A stretch of 64,000 nt of DNA, from positions 1,054,001 to 1,118,000 of the forward strand of contig CM049999.1 of assembly GCA_016630955.3 (NCBI GenBank), read 5' to 3'. A program made the position numbers and the translations under genes. The stretch is from Didymella arachidicola. Taxonomy: Eukaryota; Ascomycota; Dothideomycetes; Pleosporales; Didymellaceae. The first letter of the stretch is position 1. Every line of letters starts with the position of its first letter. Under the pieces are notes generated by a model. It was not told the origin of the DNA and searched no databases. It saw only the letters and a list, made by a program, of their open reading frames with translations. Shown here piece after piece: positions 1 through 11,968 of this stretch.

Positions 1-899
1 TATTGTTCCATCCACCGCTGTTGCTACCCCATCCATTGTTCGTCTGGTTGCCCCTGTTGGCCATGCGTCCAGCTGCGTACCCAGCCGCAGCTCCACCTAA
101 TGCGCCAGACCACATCCCAGGTCTCCAACTCTGAGGCTGATTTGTGCCGTATGTGCTTTTGCCTGGTCGGCCCTGATAGTCGTATGGCGGCGGCGGATCA
201 TCGTTGTCGTCGTTTCCGCCCCAGCCTCCTCCTCCGCCCCATCCTGGGCGGTTGCCGCCAGCAGCTCCGGCTCCCGCAGGACCCTGACCCCATTGACGAA
301 CGATGTTGAAGATGATCCAGCCTGCGACACCAATGAAGACCATCCAGAAGAGCGCAGCCGCAACCTGTTCGCCCAAAGTCTTTGGTCCATCTCTGCTGCT
401 GCCTTCATCGTCCCCACCCCACCAATGGCCTCCGTTGCCCTTGCCGTATCTTTCATGGCCCTTATCTGTGAGGACTAGCCTGTATTCGACTCCACAGCTC
501 CCCTTCAAGATATACGGATCTTCAGGGTAGTCGTAGCCTTCGCATATGACGTCGGTGGAACCGAGTTTGAACTCATCAGGGAGAGAGGCAGTGCATGTCC
601 ACTGAATATTCTCGGAGTCGTAGTCGGATCCAGAGTTCTTACAGCGCATCACATCGACTTCGTAGAGACCTTTAGCATTGCCGCCGATGCATGAAAGCTA
701 AATGTATCAGTACAGACGCAATACTATATCGTCATGTACAACGTACCTGGGGCATGGCATCGACACGGCGATGGGAGGTGTCAAGTCCCTTTCGTAACGT
801 CAGGCTCTGGATGTTGGAGAGCTTGACCTTGTCAGAGCGGAGAGCTTGTGCGCCACATGCGCTCAGCAGCGCTGCGTATAGAAGATCGAGAATGCGCAT
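1..899 (-). CDS. SARAF-like ER membrane protein (partial, 3' end outside window)
   Basis: Two exons are read on the minus strand: 899-747 and 697 down to the window edge, joined across an intron with a GTACGT donor. At least 283 residues are visible. The product starts with a signal peptide (MRILDLLYAALLSA), then a luminal cysteine-containing domain with the family blocks MRCKN, WTC, CEGYDYPEDPYILKGSCGVEY. A single membrane helix follows at about residues 165-185 (AALFWMVFIGVAGWIIFNIV), then a Gly/Trp/Asn-rich cytosolic tail with a PPPPY motif. This order matches the SARAF/TMEM66 family, which in animals dampens store-operated calcium entry. The role in fungi is not established. It diverges from PBN1 across about 260 bp. 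The family call is strong; the calcium role is inference. Confidence 0.88.
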
Positions 900-1159
900 A
901 GTATGACTGAGGTGGCAGATAATTCGCAGATGTTGCTAGGGATTTCGCCAGCTATACAAGCCCATGGAGTGGCAAAACACGCGAGGACACGGTGTTGAAG
1001 AGATCGCTGGCGCAGGCAGCAATCCAGACTGCGCTGTGAAAGGGTCTCCTAGCGCGGTGATGTCACCTGTCAGGGCCAGGGGTGTGAGATTAAGCGAGAA
1101 GGCAGGTGCAAGCATGTGAGCCTCATCACGCGCCATCTTGACAACACCCAACAACAGCT
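900..1159. promoter_or_regulatory. divergent promoter between SARAF-like gene and PBN1
   Basis: These 260 bp separate the two start codons of genes transcribed outward. Both encode ER membrane proteins, so shared regulation is possible. No TATA box is evident, and the promoter role follows only from position. Confidence 0.5.
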
Positions 1160-2844
1160 ATGAAGGAGCGAATAACATATGTGGTAACGGAACCAGAGAG
1201 TTTCAGTCCTGAGCAGATCAACGTTCAATCAGGAAAACATGGAGAGCCGGACACTTTCAAAGTAGAACGCGTCAAGGCTGCGAAAGAACACCGTATCATA
1301 CTTGGGTTAGACGAACTATCAGAACGCAAGGCACCCTTTGATATGTAAAATACTAGAAAGCCCGATTACATACGGAGAGAGACTGACACGAGTCAGTGAA
1401 GCGCTCAAGAAATGGCATGAACTGCATGTCCGCTGGTCGTCAGACATCCCCGACACGGTACCAGCTCCGTTCACATCCCGAGTTTCGCCTGGTCTGCATA
1501 TCTTCTACACACCATCCACAGAAGTTCAGAATCCAGATCTTTGTCAGGACGTACGATCAGTGTTTCGCAACGATCATGGACACTTCAAGTGCACAACATC
1601 AAACGAGACAGCAATCAAGATGCCGATGCTTTCGGAACGCTTCACCATGTCTACGGCCTTGCATTACTACTCGCCGTTCTTCGAAAGAGATTGGAGCTCA
1701 TCTCCAGTGGCAACATGGGTTAAGGAAATGACTGGAACTTCCCTATCGCCTTCTTACGTGGACATTGATTACGATGCCATATCCCAAGCGGTTGTTTGTA
1801 TAGTTGTCTGGTCTACCAATCACGTCCATGACGGGGAAGGTTGGACCGACACGTACTCAGCACCTGACGAAGACTCAGACTCGACTGTAGAGATTGGCAT
1901 CCTGTCTCACGAGGCCAACACCGATCCTGAAGACTACCAATTCGGCGGCTTTCTGACCGTACTAGGTCGCGATGACAAGCCAAGTACTACTGCCCCTCTC
2001 CTAACTACGGATACAACTAACGCACCCAGAACCAACCCGTTTCCAAACGCCCACACGCCACTACCCACTCCTGGACTCGGCGCCCTACAACCCCAACGCC
2101 ACTCCACAGCTCTCTCCTCTTCGCTACAAGACCTCCATCAACAGCCCCGCTGGCCTGCACCCCACTCTGACCCTAACCCTGCCCAGCTCGCACCTAAATG
2201 CGCCAGACCCAACATGCAAACTGCACACCTACCTGACGCTCCCCTCAGCCCTCTTCATCGACAAATACCAATTCACCGACGCCCTCTTCCTCACATCCGC
2301 TCACCTCGTCGCCCTACGCAGCCTATCCGGGGCCACGGATCTCGAAGCGCCAGACTGGGTGGTCCCGCAATGGGGCAGCGCCGCGTTATTCGAGCTCGCG
2401 GTGCCCTCGTCAGACGCGGGTTCTTCGAAGCTCAGTGCGCGCGCACCCACCGAGCACAACGTATCCATCCCGCTGCACCTGCGCTACCTCCCCGCTTCTC
2501 CCTCCTCACACACATCCGTCTCTGTCCCCTGGCCCGTCATGTTCTGGGCTTGCCGCGCCGACTCTGGGCCCAAGCACGCGCAGAACCCGTTTGATAGGCG
2601 ACATCTTGGGTACGAGGCTTTGTTCGGGGCGAAAACACGATTCATGCACGTTGCGCCGTCGTCTGACGCTGGGAGGTTAGTGGAGACGATAGCGGTGCCG
2701 GTGTTGGATACGCGGAGGGTTGGGATTGTGGAGGCGGGGACTGTGGGGATAGTGGTTGTTGCGTTTTTGGGGCTGTGTTGGGTTTTGTTTGGGAGGATTG
2801 GGGGCACCAGGGGGGAAAAGGAGGGTGAGAAGAAGGTTCAGTAG
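1160..2844 (+). CDS. PBN1: PBN1/PIG-X, subunit of GPI mannosyltransferase I
   Basis: Exons 1160-1344, 1397-1983 and 2030-2844 give 528 residues. Intron 1 (GTAAAA donor, ACTGAC branch, CAG) restores frame into IEALKKWHELHVRW. Intron 2 (46 nt, GTACTA donor, two CTAAC-like branch sites, CCCAG) joins to PTRFQTP. The second donor is my choice; a GT at 1966 would also keep frame. The PIG-X region includes GLHPTLTLTL and the C-terminal domain with PWPVMFWAC. One C-terminal membrane helix (VGIVVVAFLGLCWVLFG) is followed by a basic tail, the expected type I ER topology. PBN1 works with the GPI14/PIG-M mannosyltransferase to add the first mannose to GPI anchors. It is tail-to-tail with AOS1, 265 bp away. 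Confidence 0.85.
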
Positions 2845-3109
2845 TAGGTTGGGGCTTTTGTGCGAGGCGCGAGTAGTGTGGAGCGTGTTCACGCGATTCA
2901 GCGCTTGTGATCAAGTATCTTCTTTATGCAAAACGCCGCGGCTGGCTCTGTGAGGCTAGCCTTTGGGTATCGTTGTCCTGTGCCGTCCTTCCTGTCTGCT
3001 CATATCCAGTGAGCAGCCGTCTCCGACGATCCTTTCCAGCCCAGCTTGGTGCGTGTAGGCACTCCTGACTTGAAAGGTGAGAATGCCTGTGCCTCGATGA
3101 GTCGTCTGC

Positions 3110-4427
3110 TTAGTCATCGATAGAAATGGCCTCGACGGGCATCGGAATCGAGGGAAGCGCTGCGATGGGGTTGTCAACGAAGATGGGGTGCAGCGCATAG
3201 ACCGGCCCGGCACTTTCCTCGCCATCAAACAACATCAAGTTCTGGATGGGCTGCTCCCTCTGCCCAAGCACGTTGATGACGTCCTGCGCAAGCTGACCGC
3301 CCAAGAAGGCAGTGACGGGCGCAATCTCACTCCCGAGATTCTGCAAGAAGCTGCGCAGGAACTCGGCGGTTAGGGTGTTTGAGGGCAGCAGATGCAGCTT
3401 GTGCTTCTCGGTAGCCGTCATGGTAAACCACTGCAGCTGCTTCGGGTCGTGTGATGGGTAGACACCTTGAGCCTGGAACTGATACTCCCACAGTGCGCGC
3501 ACGCAAGTCAGCAGCGGGTGCACCTTCTTGAGCCTGCGTTGGTTGCTGGCGATCTCGGGCGGCAGTGGCGAGTCCTTGATGGCCATGATAGGCGAGTAGA
3601 TCTCTTGCTTGGTTACAGTCTCGACCGACTTGCCGTTGTCCTTCTTCGACGACGTCTCGAGGACGCTGCGCGTTGAGCTCTCGGGTCCCACTTGGGTTCT
3701 CTTGTTGCTCATCTCGCGCTCGACGACGAACTTGTGCTTGATCAGGTCGGCAAAGATGTAGCCATAGAGACCGTGCGATGCGCCGGCGTAGAAGGGTCGG
3801 TTTGCGAGGCGCGCGCAGAGGTTCAGGGTATTGGTCGAGTTGAAGTCGAGATCAGTCGCGATGATGACGTCGAACTGCGAGTAGAAGCGGGCGTCGGTCT
3901 CGGTGTTGATGGGGCTTGTGTACGTGTTGACCTTGACGCGCGGGTTCAGCTTCTGGACCTGGGGAGCCGCTGCTTCGGCGCGCTGTGACGACGTCAGTAG
4001 CGTACAACAGTCTCTAGCTGCGGACTGCCTACGTTCTTGCCTACATCCGCCTCGCTGATGAAGAACTGCGCGCCCAGGTCATCTTCCGTCACGTTCTCGT
4101 GGTCGGCGAGGGTGATGGAGCCAATGCCGGCCAGCACGAGGTTCTTGGCGATTTCGTTCGCCAGCGCCTTGATGGAGACGAGGAGGATGTTGGCCGTGCG
4201 GATCTTCTCTTGCGCCTTGACGCCCCAGAGTCGGATTTGGCGGTCGTAGAGGGCGATCTCGTCTGTGGGCGCGAGTGAGCAGGCGCGGCCACTGGCGTTG
4301 GCCAATTCTTACCTGCAGAGATCTTCTCGGACTCGGCGATAGCAGCGACCGTCTGGCCAGCTGCGTCGTCTGCAGGGAACGTGCCATTGATCGCGTCTGG
4401 ACCGGTGGCCGAGGTGAGGTCCGTCAT
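3110..4427 (-). CDS. AOS1: AOS1/SAE1, SUMO-activating enzyme E1 small subunit
   Basis: Exons 4427-4313, 4262-4033 and 3982-3110 encode 405 residues. Both junctions restore family sequence (DEIALYDRQIRLWG and FFISEADVGKNRAEAAAP). The first intron has donor GTAAGA and acceptor CACAG. The second uses GTAGGC, so the GT at about 4014 is not the donor. The ThiF/UBA-type Rossmann fold is clear: YDRQIRLWG, NLVLAGIGSITLADHENV, LNPRV, VIIATDLDF and the C-terminal LGGQLAQDVINVLG. The N-terminal 38 residues are variable and acidic. As in other AOS1 proteins there is no catalytic-cysteine domain; that resides in UBA2, its heterodimer partner in the nucleus. Confidence 0.9.
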
Positions 4428-4868
4428 CTCTGGGAATGGGCGCGATGTGTGTGGAGGGTGTGGCGGATAGACTGAATGTGGTGGGGTGCGAGTGATACGG
4501 GGAAGCCGCACTGTCAGTCGGCAGCAAGGCGAGGCGACGGTGAGAGCAGCACGAGCTCGCCGACCGCGACTCTTGGTGAACACGGGAAAGTCCAGCCATG
4601 ACGGAATTAAGCCCGGGGACCTGGCGGCTCTGCAGCGCTAGCGCAACGGCACGTGGATCTGTGGGGCTGCGACCCGTGGACAACCGCATGAACATCATCT
4701 CACCTGCAATGCCTGTCGCTCCAACACGCCGCACCTCGTGGTAACAGACGATACTGGCCTCTCGCCCCACGGCCTGCCTGCTATCGGACCTGTCCGCAAA
4801 GCGCCCCGCTCCTCTCCTGGCTGCCGGCGCCCCTCTCACTCTCATGAGAACCGCGCCACACGTCAGCG

Positions 4869-6731
4869 ATGCCTCGCCCGCCTACATCGTCGCCTCCTCC
4901 AGCCGGCTTCCACTTCGCGGCCGGCTCGTTCGACTACCCGCGTGCCTCGGGCTCTCCACCTAGCTCTGCGCGGACCGGCGCAGGCAATGTGCTGCGCCTG
5001 GCCGACGAACCTCCAGAGCGTTCGTCCAGCCATCTGGACCGCCTGATCGAGGCCAGGCGTCGTGTGTACCGGCGAAGGCTGCACCGCCTGCTCGGATCAC
5101 CACGAGATAGCGACGAAACTGCGTCTGATTCGCCGAGGCGGCCGCCGACAGCCAATCCGAATCGCCCACGAGCCACACCCAGCGAGCGCTACCTCCAGCG
5201 CGCCCAGGCAAGGATCGATGAGATGCGAGAAGCTGCTAGAAACGCGTCTGCCGAGCCGTTCGATGCCCTCAGTGAGCACTCACCTATCAGCGCCGACTTC
5301 GAGGAGTGGATCAACATGGCCAACCGCCAGCCGACCCACAGTGGACTGGAAGCACACAGGCGAACAAAGCGGAGAAAGCTTGAACACGAATCTAGTGAGA
5401 GTGCTGGATACCAGAACTTCAAGTATGGCTACAAGGGCCAGGTGATCCCCGGACGTCTGCGCATGGAAGTTGTCAGTTGCGATGGAGGCCAGATCATGCG
5501 TGACAACCCTATGAAGATTTACCATGTGGATAATGTCCTGAAGAACGACAAGAGCGTATACTGCAGCGAAAGATCAAAGTGCGACATCCTACTCAGGCAT
5601 ATAGGAGATGCTCCGTTCGCCCTCGAAAAAGTTGTCATTCGAGCACCGGACCGTGGTTTCACGTCGCCGTATGTGTGCCCACCCGTGACTTGATGATCCA
5701 CTAACAGTCTCCAGCGTCCAAGAAGGACTCGTCTTCGTGGGCATGTCCGCATCGGACCTCATATCTGGCACATCTACTTATCGACTGCAGCATCGTACTC
5801 ACTCGCCGTCAGCTTCACCTTCACCTGAACGTCGCAGATACGTTCACAACGCAGAACACATCTCTCTACGAGAAGCAATTGAAGATCACGATATATGGCA
5901 ACACTCCAGAGGCCGCCAAGAAGACGACGTGGAAGCGCGTATCGAACGTTTGCGGCTGCGTACTCGACGCTTGAACCAAGAATCCCGCGCACGTGAACAC
6001 ATCGATCAGCAGAGGAGCTCAGAACCTCCAGCCGAGAGCGATGAGGAAATAGACCCTGGCATAGACTTTGATTGCGACTACACGGCATCAGCAGGCATCT
6101 CGGCTCCTACACCGCCACCATTCAACGTGACCACCACGAGCGAAGAGGACGACGAGTCTTCTAACGATGACTATCCCAATGTCGAGACTATGGCCGACCG
6201 CATCCAGCGCGAAGGTCGCTGGCGGCCCGGTAGCGACGACGAAGACGAAGACGTAGCGCCCCGCCGAGGCACTGGAGCACGTTTCCGTCAACTTCTCGAG
6301 ACTGCTCAATTTGCTGATGACTTTGATCTGAGATCGCGTCGGCTCAATCTAGGCACTCGCTATCGCAATCTTCTGGACAGTCGCAATAATCTTCTGGACA
6401 ATAGAGAACCGATCCGAGCAAGTAGGCTTGCGAGACCTAGTCACATTGACGCCGGTACTGGCGAGCCCGGTAGAGATGTACTTGCGCCGCATGCAAGATT
6501 CTTTATAAAGAAGAACAAGAGCAAGATCACAATCAAGTTTGAGCCCGCAATGTAAGTATGCAAGCCATGGGCCTGCTGGCTGTAACTAATGTGCGCTGCA
6601 GATCTGGCAGGAATGTACTGCTCAAGCTTTGGAGCCCGAAAGACTCAGAAGACGGCAATATCGACATTGAAACCGTACAGTTCTACGGCTATTCAGGTCC
6701 ACGCTTCTTCCAGGCTACACAGACGTGTTGA
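4869..6731 (+). CDS. conserved fungal protein of unknown function, galactose-binding-like core
   Basis: Exons 4869-5668, 5715-6551 and 6602-6731 give 588 residues. The introns have donors GTATGT and GTAAGT and acceptors CCAG and GCAG. Joining yields TSPVQEGLVFVGM and a C-terminal end NVLLKLWSPKDSEDGNIDIETVQ. Residues 1-160 are Pro/Arg/Ser-rich and probably disordered. Residues about 175-290 (YKGQVIPGRLRMEVVSCDGG through CDILLRHIGDAPFALEKVVIRAP) have the beta-strand pattern of a discoidin/DOC-type sandwich. The middle is acidic and Arg-rich. The last exon returns to beta-strand sequence, so the fold may be completed across the long insert. I cannot assign a function. It starts 441 bp from AOS1, in the opposite direction. 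Confidence 0.75.
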
Positions 6732-7702
6732 TTTTCCCTTCGTCGACGAGGCCCTATTGCTGTGCAACTACTTCAATGCTATCGCATGTCACGACGTTAC
6801 GACCGTATGGTTTACGAGCTCCACATCCTCAGACCGACTAATCCCGCCTAAGTCTCGGGAACATACTCTCTAGTATGAGCTAGGAGTAGATCAAATGAAG
6901 ATGACATTCGCTTGCGAGGCAGGATGTTATTTGCTCAATCACCCGGCTCGCAGCCGTTTCTCTTCCTGCTCTTACCCCGACATTTCTCTGGTCCTCGCTC
7001 GCACAATGTCGGTCCAGGATAGATTGCTCGATGTGGAGCCGAGCGGCAGTGACTATGGAACCGGGGTATGCGGGGTCGTCTAACTTGTAACCTGGAGCCG
7101 TCGCGTAGCTGCGAAATTCTTGCCCGGCATGAACGGATGATGCATTGGTCCTGTGCCTGTTCATGGTGTAATGTCGCAAATGGTCAAGTGACGATGTCGG
7201 TCCGCAGAGCGCGTGAATTCTTTAAGCGCACGAACTAACGACATATCAGGAAGGCGCCATAGTACCCCATACACCACGTGCAGTAATTGGCCAGGATTAA
7301 ATCTGGGGCAAGAGCATCGACGTCCGCTTTGGCTTTGCTCTCCCTTCACATGTTTGTTTCGAGGCTCGCGTCCACTCGCTCTTATTGGTGGGTGTAGCCG
7401 GACACTACCACGGCGTTAAATGAGCCTCAGTTGGTGACGCCTCCTATTTGCCCACCGTCGGACCGCTCTGCTTCAATCACGGCTTTCGTCATCCTTCCAC
7501 CTCCGTGGTACCATGCAGCTAACCTAGCGCCCGTCGTCTGGTGCCTGCCGATGTTTACTGCAGTCGGAAAACGAGGAGCAAGATCGTGCTGATGATGCAC
7601 ACAACGTCGACCTCATGGCTACAGTTATAAAGTGACCGACCACCCTCGAAGCGACAGCCATCAAGCAGCCCACCAGCTCTGTTCGCATCATCTTCTGACA
7701 CC
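6732..7702. other. intergenic, 971 bp, mainly glucoamylase upstream region
   Basis: No supported gene. It holds the 3' UTR of the preceding gene and the upstream region of the glucoamylase gene, whose TATA box is listed separately. Confidence 0.5.
7626..7631 (+). promoter_or_regulatory. TATA box of glucoamylase gene
   Basis: TATAAA lies 72 bp upstream of the glucoamylase ATG, in the usual position for a strongly regulated secreted enzyme of filamentous fungi. Confidence 0.6.
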
Positions 7703-9515
<1,813 letters not shown>

Positions 9516-9940
9516 GAGATTGCTGTATGTGTGCAGGACTTCTTATGCCGCGCTTGAGCAACAAGTTGATTCCGACAGTCTTTCGTTGCCGGAGAACTGT
9601 TTCTTTACCTTAGCAGACTTACCATGTTCTTACAATTCAAAACCTAGTCAAATGAATCGATCAAACCTTAAGCCTCCAAGGCCGTCGTTGTCAGGCCGCG
9701 GACTAATTGTGCTCAAGGACGACTCACTGTAATCGTCATGTATCAGAGCAGGCCAACAACGAGAAGTAACGACGAAACACTAGAGTGGCCACATCCAACT
9801 TGCTCTTTACGGACTCGGTGACTTTGGACTATAAATACAGCTACCCCAGACTAGAAGTTCTTTCCCGTATACGCGCTCTGCACCGATCCAAAACTACACA
9901 CGAGATTAGCTCAATCTACAACATGCCTTGTGACTTTGAC
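9516..9940. other. intergenic between convergent glucoamylase and sphingomyelinase genes
   Basis: This is 3' UTR sequence for both genes. Unexpectedly it contains a plus-strand TATAAATA (9830-9837) followed by an ATG at 9923; see findings. No other gene is supported. Confidence 0.4.
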
Positions 9941-11968
9941 TCACCCCTGAGGACAGCTCTGTCCCAGCGCCACACTCCCACTCCTCATATAACACACTTT
10001 CGCAGCCGCACACGCATCGCTGGTGCAATTCGGACTCTGCACCGACGACTTCCCCTGGAACGTATTGAACATCTCCACCAGCGAGCGATTACGCTCCATG
10101 GCCTCTGTGACGCTGTGCCAGAACGTCGCGTTGAGCGGGGCGCTTGCAGGCCAGCCGGCTGCCGCACCATACGCATCTCTGGTGCTGTACTCGAGGCTGA
10201 ATGTCGGGCCGGTGCTGGTCAGATTCGGGAAGCTGTTTACGGGGCTGGTGAAGGTCCATGCGTTGTAGATGTTGAAGTCGCCCGTGTCGACTTCGTAGAG
10301 GCGAAAGCCCGAGTTGAGGTTTGTGAGGGGTGTGATGGAGGGGCCGATCCAGGCGGGGGTGAGGGCGGTTTCGGTGGACTGGTGAGTGCCGTTGTTCGCG
10401 TAGTAGATGATGACTTGGTCCTCGTGGGTGTGTCCGAAGAAGACGTTGGCGATGACGTGGGGCGAGTAGCGGTCGATGATCTGGTAGAAAAGATCTGTGG
10501 GGTTGGGGAGAGGGTTGGAACCATCCCAGCCGGACAGAACGTGGCCTACGATCCACACTCGTTCGCCAGCATCCTCTGCGGCTTGCAGCTCGTCGATCAT
10601 CCAACTGAACATTCCACTGTTGTCTGGTTGGGTCGTGTTGATGAAGGTGAGGAAGTTACTGCGATACCAAAAGTCTGTGTTGAACGTGATCACTCGCAGT
10701 CCATAGTGGTTCTGGATTGAGTAACCTCCGTAGTGTAGGCGAGCCTCGTCAGCCTGGGCTTTGCTTATCCAGCCATTGTTCCGCCACAACGCAGCGACGT
10801 GGTCGTAATTCCACGATTGCTGTTGTCCAAGTGGACCAGGCAAATTGTGAGGCGAGTCGATAGCTTCAGGATTGCTGTCGTGGTTGCCTAGTGCAGCGAA
10901 CACGGGTCCAGTGACATAAGTCTTGAGCATGCCATAGACAGAGTCCTCAGTGTACTCAACGTACATTCTAGACAGTTCGTTCTGACCCTCGTGGGAGACA
11001 AGGTCACCAGTGTACACCGTCCATCCCAGGGGATCCTTTTCGCTAGTACCTGTCAATGGCCCCACAGCCTGCAGGGCAGCAAGCCCGAGATCATATGGCG
11101 AGTCGCACTTGTAATTCCCGTATGGATTTGCAGGAAAAGAGATTTGGCCAATCGCTAGCGCTGTGTTGTTGTTGTTCGCGCGGCAACAGAGACTAGACGT
11201 GCAATTTGCCTCGGACCCAACAGCAAAGCGAGGATCGAGATGAAAGTCTGACATATGAAGGACCTTCACACGCTTGCCGCTGGCTTTGGGCGCCGTAGCG
11301 TTGCTAGGCTTAGGCTTCGGGAAAAGCCCAGTGATGTTTGTAGGGAGGGTGTATGGACGTGGGCAGAAGGTGCTGGACAGCGAGTTGCAAATCTGGCGAC
11401 CGTCCCATCCTCCGACGTCTGCATAACGAAGTACCTGGACCCAAACAGATCCAAACGTTGAAGCCTCGAAGTCCTCCTCGCAGGTTTTGTTGTTTTGGAA
11501 TTTGTATTTCTTGCAAAGCGCGACCATGGCTTCCGGGAGCGCTTCAGGGACAATCACGGCGGCTGAGCGTGCAATGCTCAAAGCCGCGATGCACTTGGAA
11601 CAATTTCCGTTGACGTTATTACCTTCAATGACTTCCGAGATTTGAGCAGCAATCCCTTCCAGGAAGACCCGTGTCTGAGATTCCGAAAGATTGGCCAATG
11701 CCGGGGGGAAGAAGATAGGGTCGTCATCGTTCTGAGGGATCGTGAATGGGTTCGTCAGGTTCGCCGGATACGTGATGTTGAGAACGGCATCGTAGAGAGC
11801 TGGCTGGGGTTCTGCCGTCGGCTTCGCTGGGTTGAGATAGTAAGACGAGAATGCGGAGGTCGGGAAGCCAGCAGGAGCAGTGTAAGCCTTCGAGCCTGGA
11901 AGGGACGACTGCGCGCAGGCAAGCGAGCCAGTGACGAGCGCAGCGAAAGCCAGAGAGACCATGTCCAA
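9941..11968 (-). CDS. secreted acid sphingomyelinase (sphingomyelin phosphodiesterase)
   Basis: A single exon of 675 residues. It would hydrolyse sphingomyelin-type or related phosphodiesters to ceramide and phosphocholine in an acidic or extracellular compartment; the fungal substrate is not proven. The signal peptide is about residues 1-19. A saposin-B-like segment with paired cysteines lies at about 120-200 (NCSKCIAA, LCKKYKF, CEEDF). The calcineurin-like metallophosphoesterase has HMSDFHLD (about 239-246), TGDLVSHE, GNHD, VGHVLSGWDG and FGHTHEDQ, so all metal-binding blocks are intact. Many NXS/T sites support secretion. A second in-frame Met at codon 3 could also start. Confidence 0.92.
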   Translation of the reverse strand: MDMVSLAFAALVTGSLACAQSSLPGSKAYTAPAGFPTSAFSSYYLNPAKPTAEPQPALYDAVLNITYPANLTNPFTIPQNDDDPIFFPPALANLSESQTRVFLEGIAAQISEVIEGNNVNGNCSKCIAALSIARSAAVIVPEALPEAMVALCKKYKFQNNKTCEEDFEASTFGSVWVQVLRYADVGGWDGRQICNSLSSTFCPRPYTLPTNITGLFPKPKPSNATAPKASGKRVKVLHMSDFHLDPRFAVGSEANCTSSLCCRANNNNTALAIGQISFPANPYGNYKCDSPYDLGLAALQAVGPLTGTSEKDPLGWTVYTGDLVSHEGQNELSRMYVEYTEDSVYGMLKTYVTGPVFAALGNHDSNPEAIDSPHNLPGPLGQQQSWNYDHVAALWRNNGWISKAQADEARLHYGGYSIQNHYGLRVITFNTDFWYRSNFLTFINTTQPDNSGMFSWMIDELQAAEDAGERVWIVGHVLSGWDGSNPLPNPTDLFYQIIDRYSPHVIANVFFGHTHEDQVIIYYANNGTHQSTETALTPAWIGPSITPLTNLNSGFRLYEVDTGDFNIYNAWTFTSPVNSFPNLTSTGPTFSLEYSTRDAYGAAAGWPASAPLNATFWHSVTEAMERNRSLVEMFNTFQGKSSVQSPNCTSDACAAAKVCYMRSGSVALGQSCPQG

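Noticed and set aside
1338..2594. Reading PBN1 as one long frame to 2594
   Set aside because: After about 1983 that frame becomes Pro/Arg-rich nonsense, while the +1 frame gives conserved PIG-X sequence. A 46-nt intron explains the switch, so no frameshift is needed.
4309..4845. 178-codon minus-strand frame upstream of AOS1
   Set aside because: It overlaps the AOS1 first exon in another frame and is Arg-rich without motifs.
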